In this document: positions 1 through 10,089 of the stretch, one piece after another
How positions within the stretch are numbered: position 1 is the stretch's first letter
Layout of the letters: the number at the start of each line of letters is the position of its first letter
DNA from: Hygrophila difformis
Lineage: Eukaryota > Streptophyta > Magnoliopsida > Lamiales > Acanthaceae
NCBI GenBank assembly: GCA_030278955.1
Contig: JAOANR010000003.1
Coordinates: forward strand, 17,879,050 to 17,943,049
Reading direction: 5' to 3'
Length of the DNA: 64,000 bases
The notes under the pieces: generated by a model
The model's database searches: none
Seen by the model: the letters and a program-made list of their open reading frames with translations, nothing else
Told to the model about the DNA's origin: nothing
Program-made: the position numbers and the translations under genes

Positions 1-1554
1 TCAGCCTGTATTGGTTCATTGTCTGTTATTTCATTCAACGGGATTTGATTATTGTCGTGTTGTTCATGTACTCTTTATGAAGGAGGTACAACTATAGGAA
101 CAATAACTTTATCAGAAACATCAAGTGAAGGTACATCAGCATGATTTTCTGAAATATCAACCTTTCGTAGTTCCCCACTCCCACTGATCAAACCATTCTC
201 AATGAACTTGGCATTGATTGTTTCAACTATTCTTGTATTGTGGTTAGGACAATCAAACCTATATCCTTTTAGCCATTTAGGATAGCCAATGAAGTAACCA
301 CTGACTGTCCTTGCATCAAGTTTCTTTTCATGTGGATTGTATACTCTTACTTCAGCTTGGCAACCCCAAACATGAAGATGCCTTAAACTTGGTTTCCTGC
401 CTGTCCACAGTTCATAAAGAGTCTTAGGAACTGCCTTTGAAGGAACCCGATTTTGAAGATATGCTGCTGTTTTCAGTGCATACATCCATAAGGATAAAGA
501 TAAAGAGCAATTGCTTAACATGCTCCTAACCATGTCCAGTAAGGTACGGTTTCTTCTCTCAGCAACTCCATTCTGCTGAGATGCACCAGGCGTTGTATAT
601 TGTGCACAAATGTCTCTACTTTTCAGGAAGTTTGCAAATGGCCCTGGACATTATCCACTTTCATCATCTTTTCCATAATACTCACCACCTCGATCAGATC
701 TCACTATTTTCACTTTTCTATCTAATTGTCTTTCCACCTCATTAATGAACACCTCTAAGACATTCACTGATTGCGACTTTTCATGCAACAGATAGATATA
801 AGCATATCGAGAGTAATCATCTATAAAAGTGATGAAGTATTTTCTCCACCCCAATTTGGGATGTCAAATGGACCATAAATGTTAGTGTGTATAATTTCAA
901 AAAGTTGATTACTTCGAGTGGCAACTTTCTTGAGTGTGGCTTTAGTTTGCTTTCCTTTAATGCAATCAACACACACACTCCAGTCACTAAAATCCAATTC
1001 GGGGAGTATTTCACTTTTCACCAACCTCATTAACCTTTCTTTGGAAATGTGACCTAAACGTTGATGCCACAAAGAAGTAGAACATTCATTCAGCGCACTA
1101 CGTTTGATCCCACAATTATTTTCAATATAAAACAAGGATTCAGAAAATTTATTATCAAGATTGAAGCTATAAAACCCATCTTTCATAAGACCCCTGCCAT
1201 ACAAAATATCGTTAAAAAACATTGAAAAACACCACAGGAAAATTCAAATTTAAAACCAACTCCCATCCAACTTTCCTAGAGATACAAGATTTCTAGCACA
1301 TAAAGGAACATAATGACATTGATCCAAGTCAACATGATGACCAGAGTCAAGAACTAAGCGGTATGTCCCGATGCCCTCTATTTGTGCTTTCATCCTGTTC
1401 CCCATGAACAAATACTGTTCAGTTCCTCTTATGGGCTGGATCATAAGGAATTCATGTAATATGTGAGACACATGAGCAGTAGCACCACAATCTATCCACC
1501 AAGTATTATTAGGCACTTCAACAAGATTTGATTCAAACATTACAGAAAGATAAT
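1..1554 (-). pseudogene. Copia A pol fragment (protease and integrase), degenerate
   Basis: Open pieces on the minus strand at 1672-1250, 1222-821, 854-651 and 533-75 lie in shifting frames. Together they give the retroviral-type protease site as WWIDCGAT (about 1505), the integrase zinc-binding start (HQRLGHIS, about 1065), the DDE core ([22 protein letters not shown]) and the [10 protein letters not shown] block near 310. These are the conserved blocks of copia PR-IN. At least three frame breaks are needed to read through, plus a stop near 650, so no polyprotein can be made. RT and RNase H lie beyond the window. Confidence 0.88.
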
Positions 1555-2360
1555 GAATACCTTTCTTCTCGAAACAAGCCATTTTCTTTGGACAATCTTT
1601 CTTTACATGTCCATTCTTTCTGCAGAAGAAGCAAGTCACTTTCTTTTCAAATTGGCCTCCAGCAACTTTCATAGGGGCTTGCCTTTCTTTACTTGGTGTA
1701 CCTTGCTGCTACTAGCACCATCATATGCAGTAAGATGGACAGAGTAGTCCCGAATTTTCTTCAGTCTCCCATCTTCCTGAACAAGCATGGCCTTAATTTC
1801 CTTCAAGTTCCATTTATCTTTTATGGTGTTATAGTTCACCTGGAACTGGCCAAACTTAGCAGGAAGAGAGCTCATAATAAACCGAACAAGGAATGATTCA
1901 CTCACATCCATCCCCATTGCCTTAAGCCTTGCTGCCAGATTTGACATTTCTGTCACATGATCATGGATTGGCTTAGACCAATCAAAATTCTTTGTGGTTA
2001 GCTCGTTCATGAGCGTCCCCGCAATGGATTTATCTGCTAGGTCAGACTGGGAAAACTCCTTGATTTTATGGATGGACTATTTGGCATTCTCTGTTTTGGG
2101 CATGGATGGCTTGATATTTTCTGCCATCGACATCCTCATCAGAATCAAGCTCAGCCTATTTGACCTTTCCCAAGCATCATAAAAGGATCTGTCATTTTCA
2201 GTGCTTGAGTCTGTAATAGCAGCAGTCTGTTCATCAGACACAATGGCTAGATCCAAATCCATTATGCCAAGTGTGAACTGAATCTGCTCATACCATTCCA
2301 CAAAATTCAGCCCATTGAATTTCACAATAGCATTTCCCGAAGCCAAAAGGTTCACCGAAG
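1555..2360 (-). pseudogene. Copia A gag exon 2, degenerate
   Basis: Open pieces at 2355-2077, 2010-1669 and the start of 1672-1250 encode a copia Gag: an N-terminal block with [15 protein letters not shown] and [10 protein letters not shown], a central UBN2-like region ([27 protein letters not shown]) and a CCHC zinc knuckle ([15 protein letters not shown], about 1628-1580). No ATG stands at the front of this block. It is preceded by a splice-acceptor-like TTTGTTGCAG, and the natural start appears to lie in the LTR (see intron 2361-3516). Frame breaks fall near 2070 and 1670. Copy B is homologous throughout. Confidence 0.88.
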
Positions 2361-3516
2361 CTGCAACAAATTACAATAAATTAATGCCCATCCATTAGTG
2401 CTTTGAATAAATTAATAGATTCAGATACACAATTAATAATAATAAAAAATGCATTTAAATTTACCTTTAGGTCAAACCTAAATGCATAATTTTATTTCTT
2501 TAATACACATAATGAGAAATAATCCACAACAATAAAACACTCAAAAAACATGCAATCTTTGGACATACATGTTTAATAAGCTAGATCATAGTGACCCACC
2601 TTTGGGCCTTAATACATAAATATAATTTAATGACTGCATTATAATTTACTGGAAAATTAATGTATAAATAATTCACCTTTGGGTGAACCCATTACAAATA
2701 ACTTCCAATAATGCCATTCTAAATAATTTAGTTTCAAGCGTATAAAATATACATCATGAATAACCTCTATAAACAATTGTAATATTTTAAATCTGTCTGT
2801 GGACCGTTCATATGAACCGATAATTAGTATATAAACAACATTGGAATCAAAACACACTTTAACCAAAATGTGGATAGTGACAAGCATTTATAATCAATCA
2901 CAACACTGTAATATATCATTCATGTGCACAATGATTACTATACAAGTTCAGTCACTAAATCTGCATTCCTTTAATTTCAAGCAGACAGAACTTGTACCAC
3001 ACATAAAAAAAAAAAAAAATTAGTCGCACAAGTCCATACTTCCATAGGCCCACTGCCCACATGCTATTAAAGTCATTTGTCATTTTTTCACAATATAAAA
3101 AAATTTGCCGACACTTGCTCTAAATAATTAATCCGGACCCACATGTAATTATTGAAATTTGATCCAAAATTCAAGAACCATCAATACCACTTGCAAGACA
3201 GATAACTCATAATTCAAGATCCATAATCCGAAAACACTACATCATTCAGAATTAAAATTACTATGTTCTAGGAATATAAATAAATCTGATGCAAAGAAAT
3301 TCTAAGGCAACGATATGAAATTATCCATTCAAATTTTGTGCAGATATGATTATAATAACTGATTTAATACTTAGATCGACATGAGAAACAAGAATTCACT
3401 AAACCTTGCTCTGATACCACTTGAAAGAATTTCTATAACGATAAATATAATGCCTAGAAAATTGTGAATTCATGTTTCTACACATACAATTTAAGACTAT
3501 ATAATTAGTTACTTAC
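2361..3516 (-). other. Predicted intron spanning LTR end, PBS and leader of copia A
   Basis: On the minus strand the LTR carries ATGGATGCAG|GTAAGT (ATG at 3526-3524, donor GT at 3516-3515). The leader ends with TTTGTTGCAG| (2370-2361) directly before CTTCGGTGAAC of gag. Joining 3517 to 2360 gives M-D-A-A-S-V-N-L-L in frame with gag. The unspliced frame reads ATG GAT GCA GGT AAG TAA, a five-codon dead end. The primer-binding site lies inside the intron. The same donor is in the B 3' LTR (9319-9330) and the same acceptor precedes B gag (4364-4373). Splicing is predicted, not observed. Confidence 0.72.
3408..3419 (-). other. Primer-binding site of copia A (initiator Met tRNA type)
   Basis: The minus strand reads TGGTATCAGAGC two bases inside the LTR end, the usual plant copia PBS complementary to the 3' end of initiator tRNA-Met. 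It fixes the inner end of the 5' LTR at 3422. Confidence 0.93.
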
Positions 3517-3924
3517 CTGCATCCATTGCTTGTTAAAATACATTGTTCTGCTATCAACTATGGATTTTCCTCTCCTTGGCCTTTCCTTTTCACTCTCCTT
3601 GATGATTAGGAGAAGTAGTATGTTCAACCGTTCTCCCTCACTCTCTTCTTGAAGTGATTATTTGTTGTATGTAGAGGGAGTGTGGGCATTACCAATATAT
3701 AGAGAGAGTGTGGGCATAGTGGAGTCCACCACTTGATTTTTTTTTTAATGTAGCTTTGACTCCATTCTACTTAATATAACGGTATAACCTTTAATTTGGT
3801 CAGGATTGGGGAGTTAATTTTCAAACTCCGATTTAGGCTATTTCATTCCGCACCCCATCATCAAAGGTGGGCTTTAATGCCAAAATCAATTAATTATTAA
3901 ATGTGAGCCAATAATATTCCAACA
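3422..3924 (-). repeat. 5' LTR of copia A
   Basis: A 503-bp LTR whose minus strand begins TGTTGGAATATTATTGG and ends TTCTTTCA. It matches the B 3' LTR at 8918-9424 along its whole length in inverted orientation. It contains a TATA-like TATATAT (complement near 3695), a leader rich in GAGAG, then the ATG and splice donor described separately. The outer end abuts CGGTC of the B leader at 3925. Confidence 0.93.
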
Positions 3925-4373
3925 CGGTCCAAAACAGATTTAAAATATTACAATTGTTTATAGAGGTTATTCATGATGTATATTTTATATGCTTGAAACT
4001 AAATTATTTAGACTGGCATTATTGGAAGTTATTTGTAATGGGTTCACCCAAACGTGAATTATTTATACATTAATTTTCAAGTAAATTATAATGCAGTTAT
4101 TAAATTATATTTGAATCATATGTATTAAGGCCCAAAGGTGGGTCACTATGATCTAGCTTATTAAACATGTATGTCCAAAGATTGCATGTTTTTTGAGTGT
4201 TTTATTGTTGTGGATTATTTCTCATTATGTATATTAAAGAAATAAAATTATGCGTTTAGGTTTGACCCAAAGGTAAACTTAAATGCTTTTTTTTATTATT
4301 AATTGTGTATCTGAATCTATTAATTTATTCAAAGTACTAATGGATGGGCATGAATTGTTGTAATTTTTTGCAG

Positions 4374-6688
4374 CTTCGGTGAACCTTTTGGCTTTGGGAA
4401 ATGTTGTTGTGAAATTCAATGGGCTGAATTTTGTGGAATGGTATGAGCAGATTCAGTTCACACTTGGCATAATGGATTTGGATCTAGCCATTGTGTCTGA
4501 TGAACAACCTGCTGCTATCACAAACTCAAGCACTGAAAATGACAGATCCCTTTATGATGCTTGGGAAAGGTCAAACAGGCTGAGCTTGATTCTGATGAGG
4601 ATGTCGATGGCAGAAAATATCAAGCCGTCCATGCCCAAAACAGAGAATGCCAAAGAGTTCATCCATAAAATCAAGGAGTTTTCCCAGTCTGACCTAGCAG
4701 ACAAATCCATTGTGGGGACGCTCATGAACGAGCTAACCACAAAGAAATTTGATTGGTCTAAGCCAATTCATGATCATGTGACAGAAATGTCAAATCTGGC
4801 AGCAAGGCTTAAGGCAATGAAGATGGATGTGAGTGAATTATTCATTGTTCAGTTTATTATGAACTCTCTTCCTGCTAAGTTTGGCCAGTTCCAGGTGAAC
4901 TATAACATCATAAAAGATAAATGGAACCTGAAGGAAATTAAGGCCATGCTTGTTCAGGGAGATGGGAGGCTGAAGAAAATTCGGGACCACTCTGTCCATC
5001 TTATTGCATATGATGGTGCTAGTAACAGCAAGGTACACCATGTAAAGAAAGGCAAGAAAAGAGGCAAGCCCTCTATGAAAGTTGCTGGAGGCCAATTTGA
5101 AAAGAAAGTAACCTGCTTCTTCTGCAGAAAGAATGGACATGTAAAGAAAGATTGTCCAAAGAGAAGGGCTTGGTTCGAGAAGAAAGGTATTCATTATCTT
5201 TCTGTAGTGTTTGAATCAAATCTTGTTGTAGTGCCTAATAATACTTGGTGGATAGATTGTGGTGCTACTACTTATGTGTCTCACATATTACAGAGATTCC
5301 TTATGATCCAGCCCATAAGAGGAACTGAACAGTATTTGTTCATGGGGAACAGGATGAAAGCACGAATAGAGGGCATCGGGACATACCGCTTAGTTCTTGA
5401 CACTGGTCATCATGTTGAATTGGATCAATGTCTTTATGTTCCTTTATGTGCTAGAAATCTTGTATCTCTAGGAAAGTTGGATGGAGATGGTTTTAAATTT
5501 GAATTTTCCTGTGGACGTTTTTCAATGTTCTTGAACGATATTTTTTATGGCAGGGGTCTTATGCAAGATGGGCTTTATAGCTTCAATCTTGATAATAAAT
5601 TTTCTGAATCCTTGTTTTATATTGAAAATAATTGTGGGATCAAACGTAGTACGCTGAATGAATGTTCTGCTTCTTTGTGGCATCAACGTTTAGGTCACAT
5701 TTCCAAAGAAAGGTTAATGAGGTTGGTGAAAAGTGAAATACTACCCCAATTGGATTTTAGTGACTGGAGTGTGTGTGTTGATTGCATTAAAGGAAAGCAA
5801 ACTAAAGCCACACTCAAGAAAGTTTCCACTCGAAGTAATCAACTTCTTGAAATTATACACACTGACATTTGTGGTCCATTTGACATCCCAAATTGGGGTG
5901 GAGAAAAATACTTCATCACTTTTATAGATGATTACTCTCGATATGCTTATATCTATCTGTTGCATGAAAAGTCTCAATCAGTGAATGTCTTAGAGGTGTT
6001 CATTAATGAGGTGGAAAGACAATTACATAGAAAAGTGAAAATAGTGAGATCTGATCGAGGTGGTGAGTATTATGGAAAATATGATGAAAGTGGACAATGT
6101 CCTGGACCATTTGCAAACTTCCTGAAAAGTAGAGGCATTTGTGCACAATATACAATGCCTGGTACACCTCAACAGAATGGAGTTGCTGAGAGAAAAAACC
6201 GTACCTTAATGGACATGGTTAGGAGCATGTTAAGCAATTGCTCTTTACCTTTATCCTTATGGATGTATGCACTGAAAACAGCAGCATATCTTCTAAATCG
6301 GGTTCCTTCAAAGGCAGTTCCTAAGACTCCTTATGAACTGTGGACAGGCAGGAAAACAAGTTTAAGGCATCTCCATGTTTGGGGTTGCCAAGCTGAAGTA
6401 AGAGTATACAATCCACATGAAAAGAAACTTGATGCAAGGACAGTCAGTGGTTACTTCATTGGCTATCCTAAAAGGTCAAAAGGATATAGGTTTTATTGTC
6501 CTAACCACGGTACAAGAATAGTTGAAACAATCAATGCAAAGTTCATTGAGAATGGTTTGATCAGTGGGAGTGGGGAACCACGAAAGGTTGATATTTCAGA
6601 AATTCAAGCTGATGTACCTTCACTTGATGTTTCTGATAAAGTTATTGTTCCTATAGTTGTACCTCAACCACAGTACAAGAATAGTTGA
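4374..6688 (+). pseudogene. Copia B gag-protease-integrase reading frame
   Basis: A continuous frame of about 770 codons. Gag comes first ([16 protein letters not shown] knuckle [15 protein letters not shown] at about residues 246-260). Protease follows with IDCGAT at about residue 293, where DSGA is usual. Integrase has an HHCC finger (HQRLGHIS through CVDCIKGK), first Asp in [10 protein letters not shown], second in [10 protein letters not shown] and Glu in [14 protein letters not shown]. The frame opens on GTG because the true start should be supplied by an LTR exon: TTTTTTGCAG at 4364-4373 looks like the acceptor. It ends at a stop created by a tandem duplication at 6504-6830. Close to intact, but cut off from RT. 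Confidence 0.9.
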
Positions 6689-6830
6689 AACAATCAATGC
6701 CAAGTTCATTGAGAATGGTTTGATCAGTGGGAGTGGGGAACCACGAAAGGTTGATATTTCAGAAATTCAAGCTGATGTACCTTCACTTGATGTTTCTGAT
6801 AAAGTTATTGTTCCTATAGTTGTACCTCCT
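6504..6830 (+). repeat. About 165-bp tandem duplication inside copia B pol
   Basis: The block beginning GTACAAGAATAGTTGAAAC (6508) and ending at GTTGTACCTC is repeated from about 6673 to 6830 with few differences. The second copy shifts the frame and closes the first polyprotein at 6688. Copy A does not show the duplication at the matching place (about 90-245), so it is private to B. Confidence 0.85.
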
Positions 6831-8577
6831 TCACGGAGAGGACATGAACAACACGACAATAATCAAATCCTATTGAATGAAATAACAGACAATGAACCAA
6901 TACAGACTGAAGAACCACAAACTGAAATAATCATGAGGCGTTCTGTAAGGGAAAGAAGGCCGACTATTTCGAATGAGTACGTGGTATATAACCTTCAGCA
7001 TGAAGCGGATCAAAGCATTGATGAAGAGCCAATCACATTTGGTCAAGCAGTGAATAGTAATGATTCTGAAAAATGGATAAATGCCATGAAAGGAGATAAA
7101 ATCAATTGATGACAATGGTATTTGGGATTTAGTAGAGTTGCCTGAAGGGTCTAAACGAGTCGGTTGTAGATGGATCTTTAAGATCAAACGTGACTCAAAA
7201 GGCAACATCGAACGATATAAAGCCAGACTCGTTGCCAAAGGTTATACTCAGAAAGATGGCATTGATTACAAAAAGACTTTCTCTCCGGTATCTAAGAAAG
7301 ACTCTTTAAGAATTATTTTGGCTTTGGTGACTCATTATGACTTAGAGCTTCACCAAATGGATGTTAAAACTGCTTTTCTAAATGGAGATTTGGAAGAGGA
7401 AGTGTACATGGATCAGCCAGAAGGATTTAGGGCTGCAGGAAAAGAAAATTTGGTGTAAAATAAAGTCGATATATGGGCTAAAACAAGCTTCCATACAGTG
7501 GTATTTGAAATTTAATAGCACTATTATGTCCTATGGTTTTGTAGAAAACACCGTTGATCGGTGTATCTATATGAAGGTTAGTGGGAGAAAGTTTGTAATA
7601 CTAGTCCTCTATGTTGATGACATTCTACTAGTTGCTAACAATGTCAGAATGTTGCGTGAGGTGAAGGATTTTGTCTCAAAGAACTTTGAAATGAAAGATA
7701 TGGGTGAGGCATCCAATGTGATAGGAATTGAAATATTCCGGAATAGATCACAAGGATTGTTAGGTTTGTCTCAAAAGGCCTGTATTAATAAAGTTCTAGA
7801 GTGATTCCGAAGGGATAAGTGTTCTACTGGGATAGTTCCAATTCAAAAAGGGGACAAATTCAGTCAAATGCAATGTCCTGGAAATGATTTGGAACGAAAG
7901 GAAATGGAAAAGATTCCATATGCTTCAGTGGTGGGAAGTTTGATGTATGCTCAAACTTGTACTCGGCCAGATATCAGCCTTGCTGTTGGTATATTGAGTC
8001 GGTATCAAACTAATCCCGGTATGGACCACTGGAAAGCTGCAAAGAAAGTCCTTAGGTACTTACAAGGCACCAAGGATCGAATGCTCATGTATTGGAGGGC
8101 TGATCATCTTGAAGTGATAGGCTACTAGATACGAGAAAGTCTACATTTGGCTATGTGTTTTTATTGGCTGGTGCAGCTGTATCGTGGAAGTTTGGAAAAG
8201 AGTCTATTATAGCTGCATCCACCATGGAAGCTGAATTCGTGGCATGCTTTGAAGCCACTGTTCAAGGATTGTGGCTGCGGAACTTTATTTCAGGGCTTGG
8301 GATTGTCGACAGTATATCCAAGCCGCTGACTATTTATTGTGACAACTCTACAGCTGTCTTCTTTTCAAAGAATGACAAGTACTCAAAAGGTGCTAAACAT
8401 TTAGAAGTGAAGTACTTGGCAGTCAAAGATGAGGTGCAAAAACGTATAGTGTCAATTGAGCATATTAGCACCACCTTAATGGTAGTTGATCCGTTAACTA
8501 AAGGATTGCCACCCAAAACCTTTATGGGACATGTCGAACGTATGGGTGTCATGGATAAATCCTTGTTAACTTAGATT
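6657..8577 (+). pseudogene. Copia B RT-RNase H, frameshifted
   Basis: Pieces at 6657-7109, 7138-7458, 7382-7804, 7868-8128 and 8155-8574 cover the copia reverse transcriptase and RNase H. Visible blocks are CRWIFKIKRDSKG, ARLVAKGYTQ, MDVKTAFLNGDLEEEVYM, the catalytic LYVDDILLVANN (7612-7640), [37 protein letters not shown] and ADPLTKG-like VDPLTKG. Breaks include a TGA near 7107, a frame change near 7440, a stop at 7802 and a small deletion at 8127 that removes the usual SDSDxAG block. Not functional as it stands. Confidence 0.9.
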
Positions 8578-8903
8578 ATGTATTTATATATTAAATTTAT
8601 GTTGCTCTTGTACGTTATGACACTCTGAGCTCAAATATATATACGTTTTGCTAATAAAGCTATTGTTGTTGCACCATGAAATATTTGTTAAATCTTCCTG
8701 AAAGATTGAGGCTTATATGTTGACCTTAATACAAATGGTATTAAGTTAAAGTGGTTTGCGGTACATGGAATGAATCATGTCGAAGTAAATGATGTGTGAC
8801 TGCCATGATCCAACCAATTTTAACTTAAGTATGGATTGATTGAATATTGATATTACATTGTGTACACTTAAATCTATCATGCCTTCAATATTCGTTAAGT
8901 GAG

Positions 8904-8917
8904 CCAAAGTGGGAGAA
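8904..8917 (+). other. Polypurine tract of copia B
   Basis: The purine-rich CCAAAGTGGGAGAA directly precedes the 3' LTR. AAGTGGGAGA is the common plant copia form and would prime plus-strand synthesis. Confidence 0.85.
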
Positions 8918-9424
8918 TGTTGGAATATTATTGGCTCACATTTAATAATTAATTGATTTTGGCATTAAAGCCCAACTTTTGATGATGGGGTGTGGAATGA
9001 AATAGCCTAAATTAGAGTTTGAAAATTAACTCCCCAATCCAGGCCAAATTAAAGTTTATACCGTTATATTAAGTAGGATGGAGTCAAAGCTACATTAAAA
9101 AAAAAAAATCAAGTGGTGGACTCCACTATGCCCACACTCTCTCTATATATTGGTAATGCCCACACTCCCTCTACATATAGCAAATAATCACTTCAAGAAG
9201 AGAGTGAGGGAGAACGCTTGAACATACTACTTCGCCTAATCATCAAGGGGATTGAAAAGGAAAGGCCAAGGAGAGGAAAATTCATAGTTGATAGCAGAAC
9301 GAGGTGTTTTAACAAGCAATGGATGCAGGTAAGTAACTAATTATATAGTTCTTAAATTGTATTTGTAGAAACATGAATTCACAATTTCCTAGGCATTATA
9401 TTTATCGGTATAGAAATTCTTTCA
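8918..9424 (+). repeat. 3' LTR of copia B
   Basis: A 507-bp LTR, TGTTGGAATATT to TTCTTTCA. A TATA box (TATATAT, 9144-9150) stands about 170 bp before ATGGATGCAG|GTAAGT (ATG 9319-9321, G at -3 and +4). No other ATG is seen between the presumed start site and this one. Sequence beyond 9424 is inverted copia leader, not ordinary flank. Confidence 0.93.
9144..9150 (+). promoter_or_regulatory. TATA box of the copia A/B LTR
   Basis: CTCTCTATATATTGG in U3 is followed by a pyrimidine-rich stretch. It is the only good TATA-like site between the LTR start and the LTR ATG at 9319. The transcription start is inferred to lie about 30 bp downstream. Confidence 0.6.
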
Positions 9425-9846
9425 GACTGTTCATATGAACCGATAATTAGTATATAAACAACATTGGAATCAAAACACACTTTAACCAAAATGTGGACAG
9501 TGACAAGCATTTATAATCAATCACGACACTGTAATATATCATTCCTGTGCACAATGATGACTATACAAGTTCAGTCACTGAATCTACATTCCTTTAATTT
9601 CAAGCAGACTGAACTTGTATCACACATAAAAAAAAAAAATAGTCGCACAAGTCCATACTTCCATAGGCCCACTGCCCACATGCTATTAAAGTCATTTGTC
9701 ATTTTTTTACAATATAAAAAAATTTGCCGACACTTGCTCTTCATAATTAATCCGGACCCACATGTAATTATTGAAATTTGATCCATAATTCAAGAACCAT
9801 CAACACCACTTGCAAGACAGATAACTCATAATTCAAGATCCATAAT
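9425..9846 (-). repeat. Inverted copy of copia leader
   Basis: Matches 2805-3226 of A in the same strand orientation with scattered substitutions and small indels. It starts exactly at the 3' LTR end with GACTGTTCATATGAACCG and stops about 180 bp short of where a PBS should lie. Best read as the proximal leader of B, inverted. Confidence 0.85.
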
Positions 9847-9849
9847 TAT

Positions 9850-10089
9850 ATACTACTTCAAGAAGAGAGTGAGGGAGAACGGTTGAACATACTACTTCTC
9901 CTAATCATCAAGGAGAGTGAAAAGTAAACGCCAAGGAGAGGAAAATCCATAGTTGATAGCAGAACTATGTGTTTTAACAAGCAGTGAATGCAGGTAAGTA
10001 ACTAATTATATAGTTCTTAAATTGTATGTGTAGAAACATGAATTCATAATTTCCTAGGCATTATATTTATCGGTATAAAAATTCTTTCA
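9850..10089 (+). repeat. Truncated copia LTR (3' portion only)
   Basis: About 240 bp matching the last part of the A/B LTR in plus orientation, from CTTCAAGAAGAGAGTGAGG to the terminal TTCTTTCA at 10089. The LTR ATG is changed (GTGAATGCAG) while the donor GTAAGT is kept. Its orientation is opposite to what a simple inversion predicts for the adjoining leader. Confidence 0.85.

Larger units (their letters stand above)
1..3924 (-). mobile_element. Ty1/copia element A, 5' part, cut by window start
   Basis: Read on the minus strand the order is LTR (3924-3422), primer-binding site, about 1 kb leader, gag and the start of pol. The element runs off the window at position 1 near the integrase/RT junction, judged by alignment to element B (position 1 corresponds to about 6905). 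It is the reverse-complement relative of B at 3925-9424. The outer LTR end at 3924 abuts the leader of B rather than unrelated DNA, so A looks inserted into B. Frameshifts and stops make it non-coding today. Confidence 0.9.
3925..9424 (+). mobile_element. Ty1/copia element B, lacking its 5' LTR here
   Basis: Contains the distal leader (3925-4373, homologous to the inverted 2360-2804 of A), gag-pol (4374-8574), a polypurine tract and a 3' LTR. The 5' LTR and proximal leader are not upstream. The missing proximal leader appears inverted at 9425-9846, directly after the 3' LTR. This fits A inserting into B's leader (TSD CGGTC at 3925-3929; inverted partner GACTG at 9425-9429, one mismatch) followed by an inversion between oppositely oriented LTRs. 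Confidence 0.85.
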
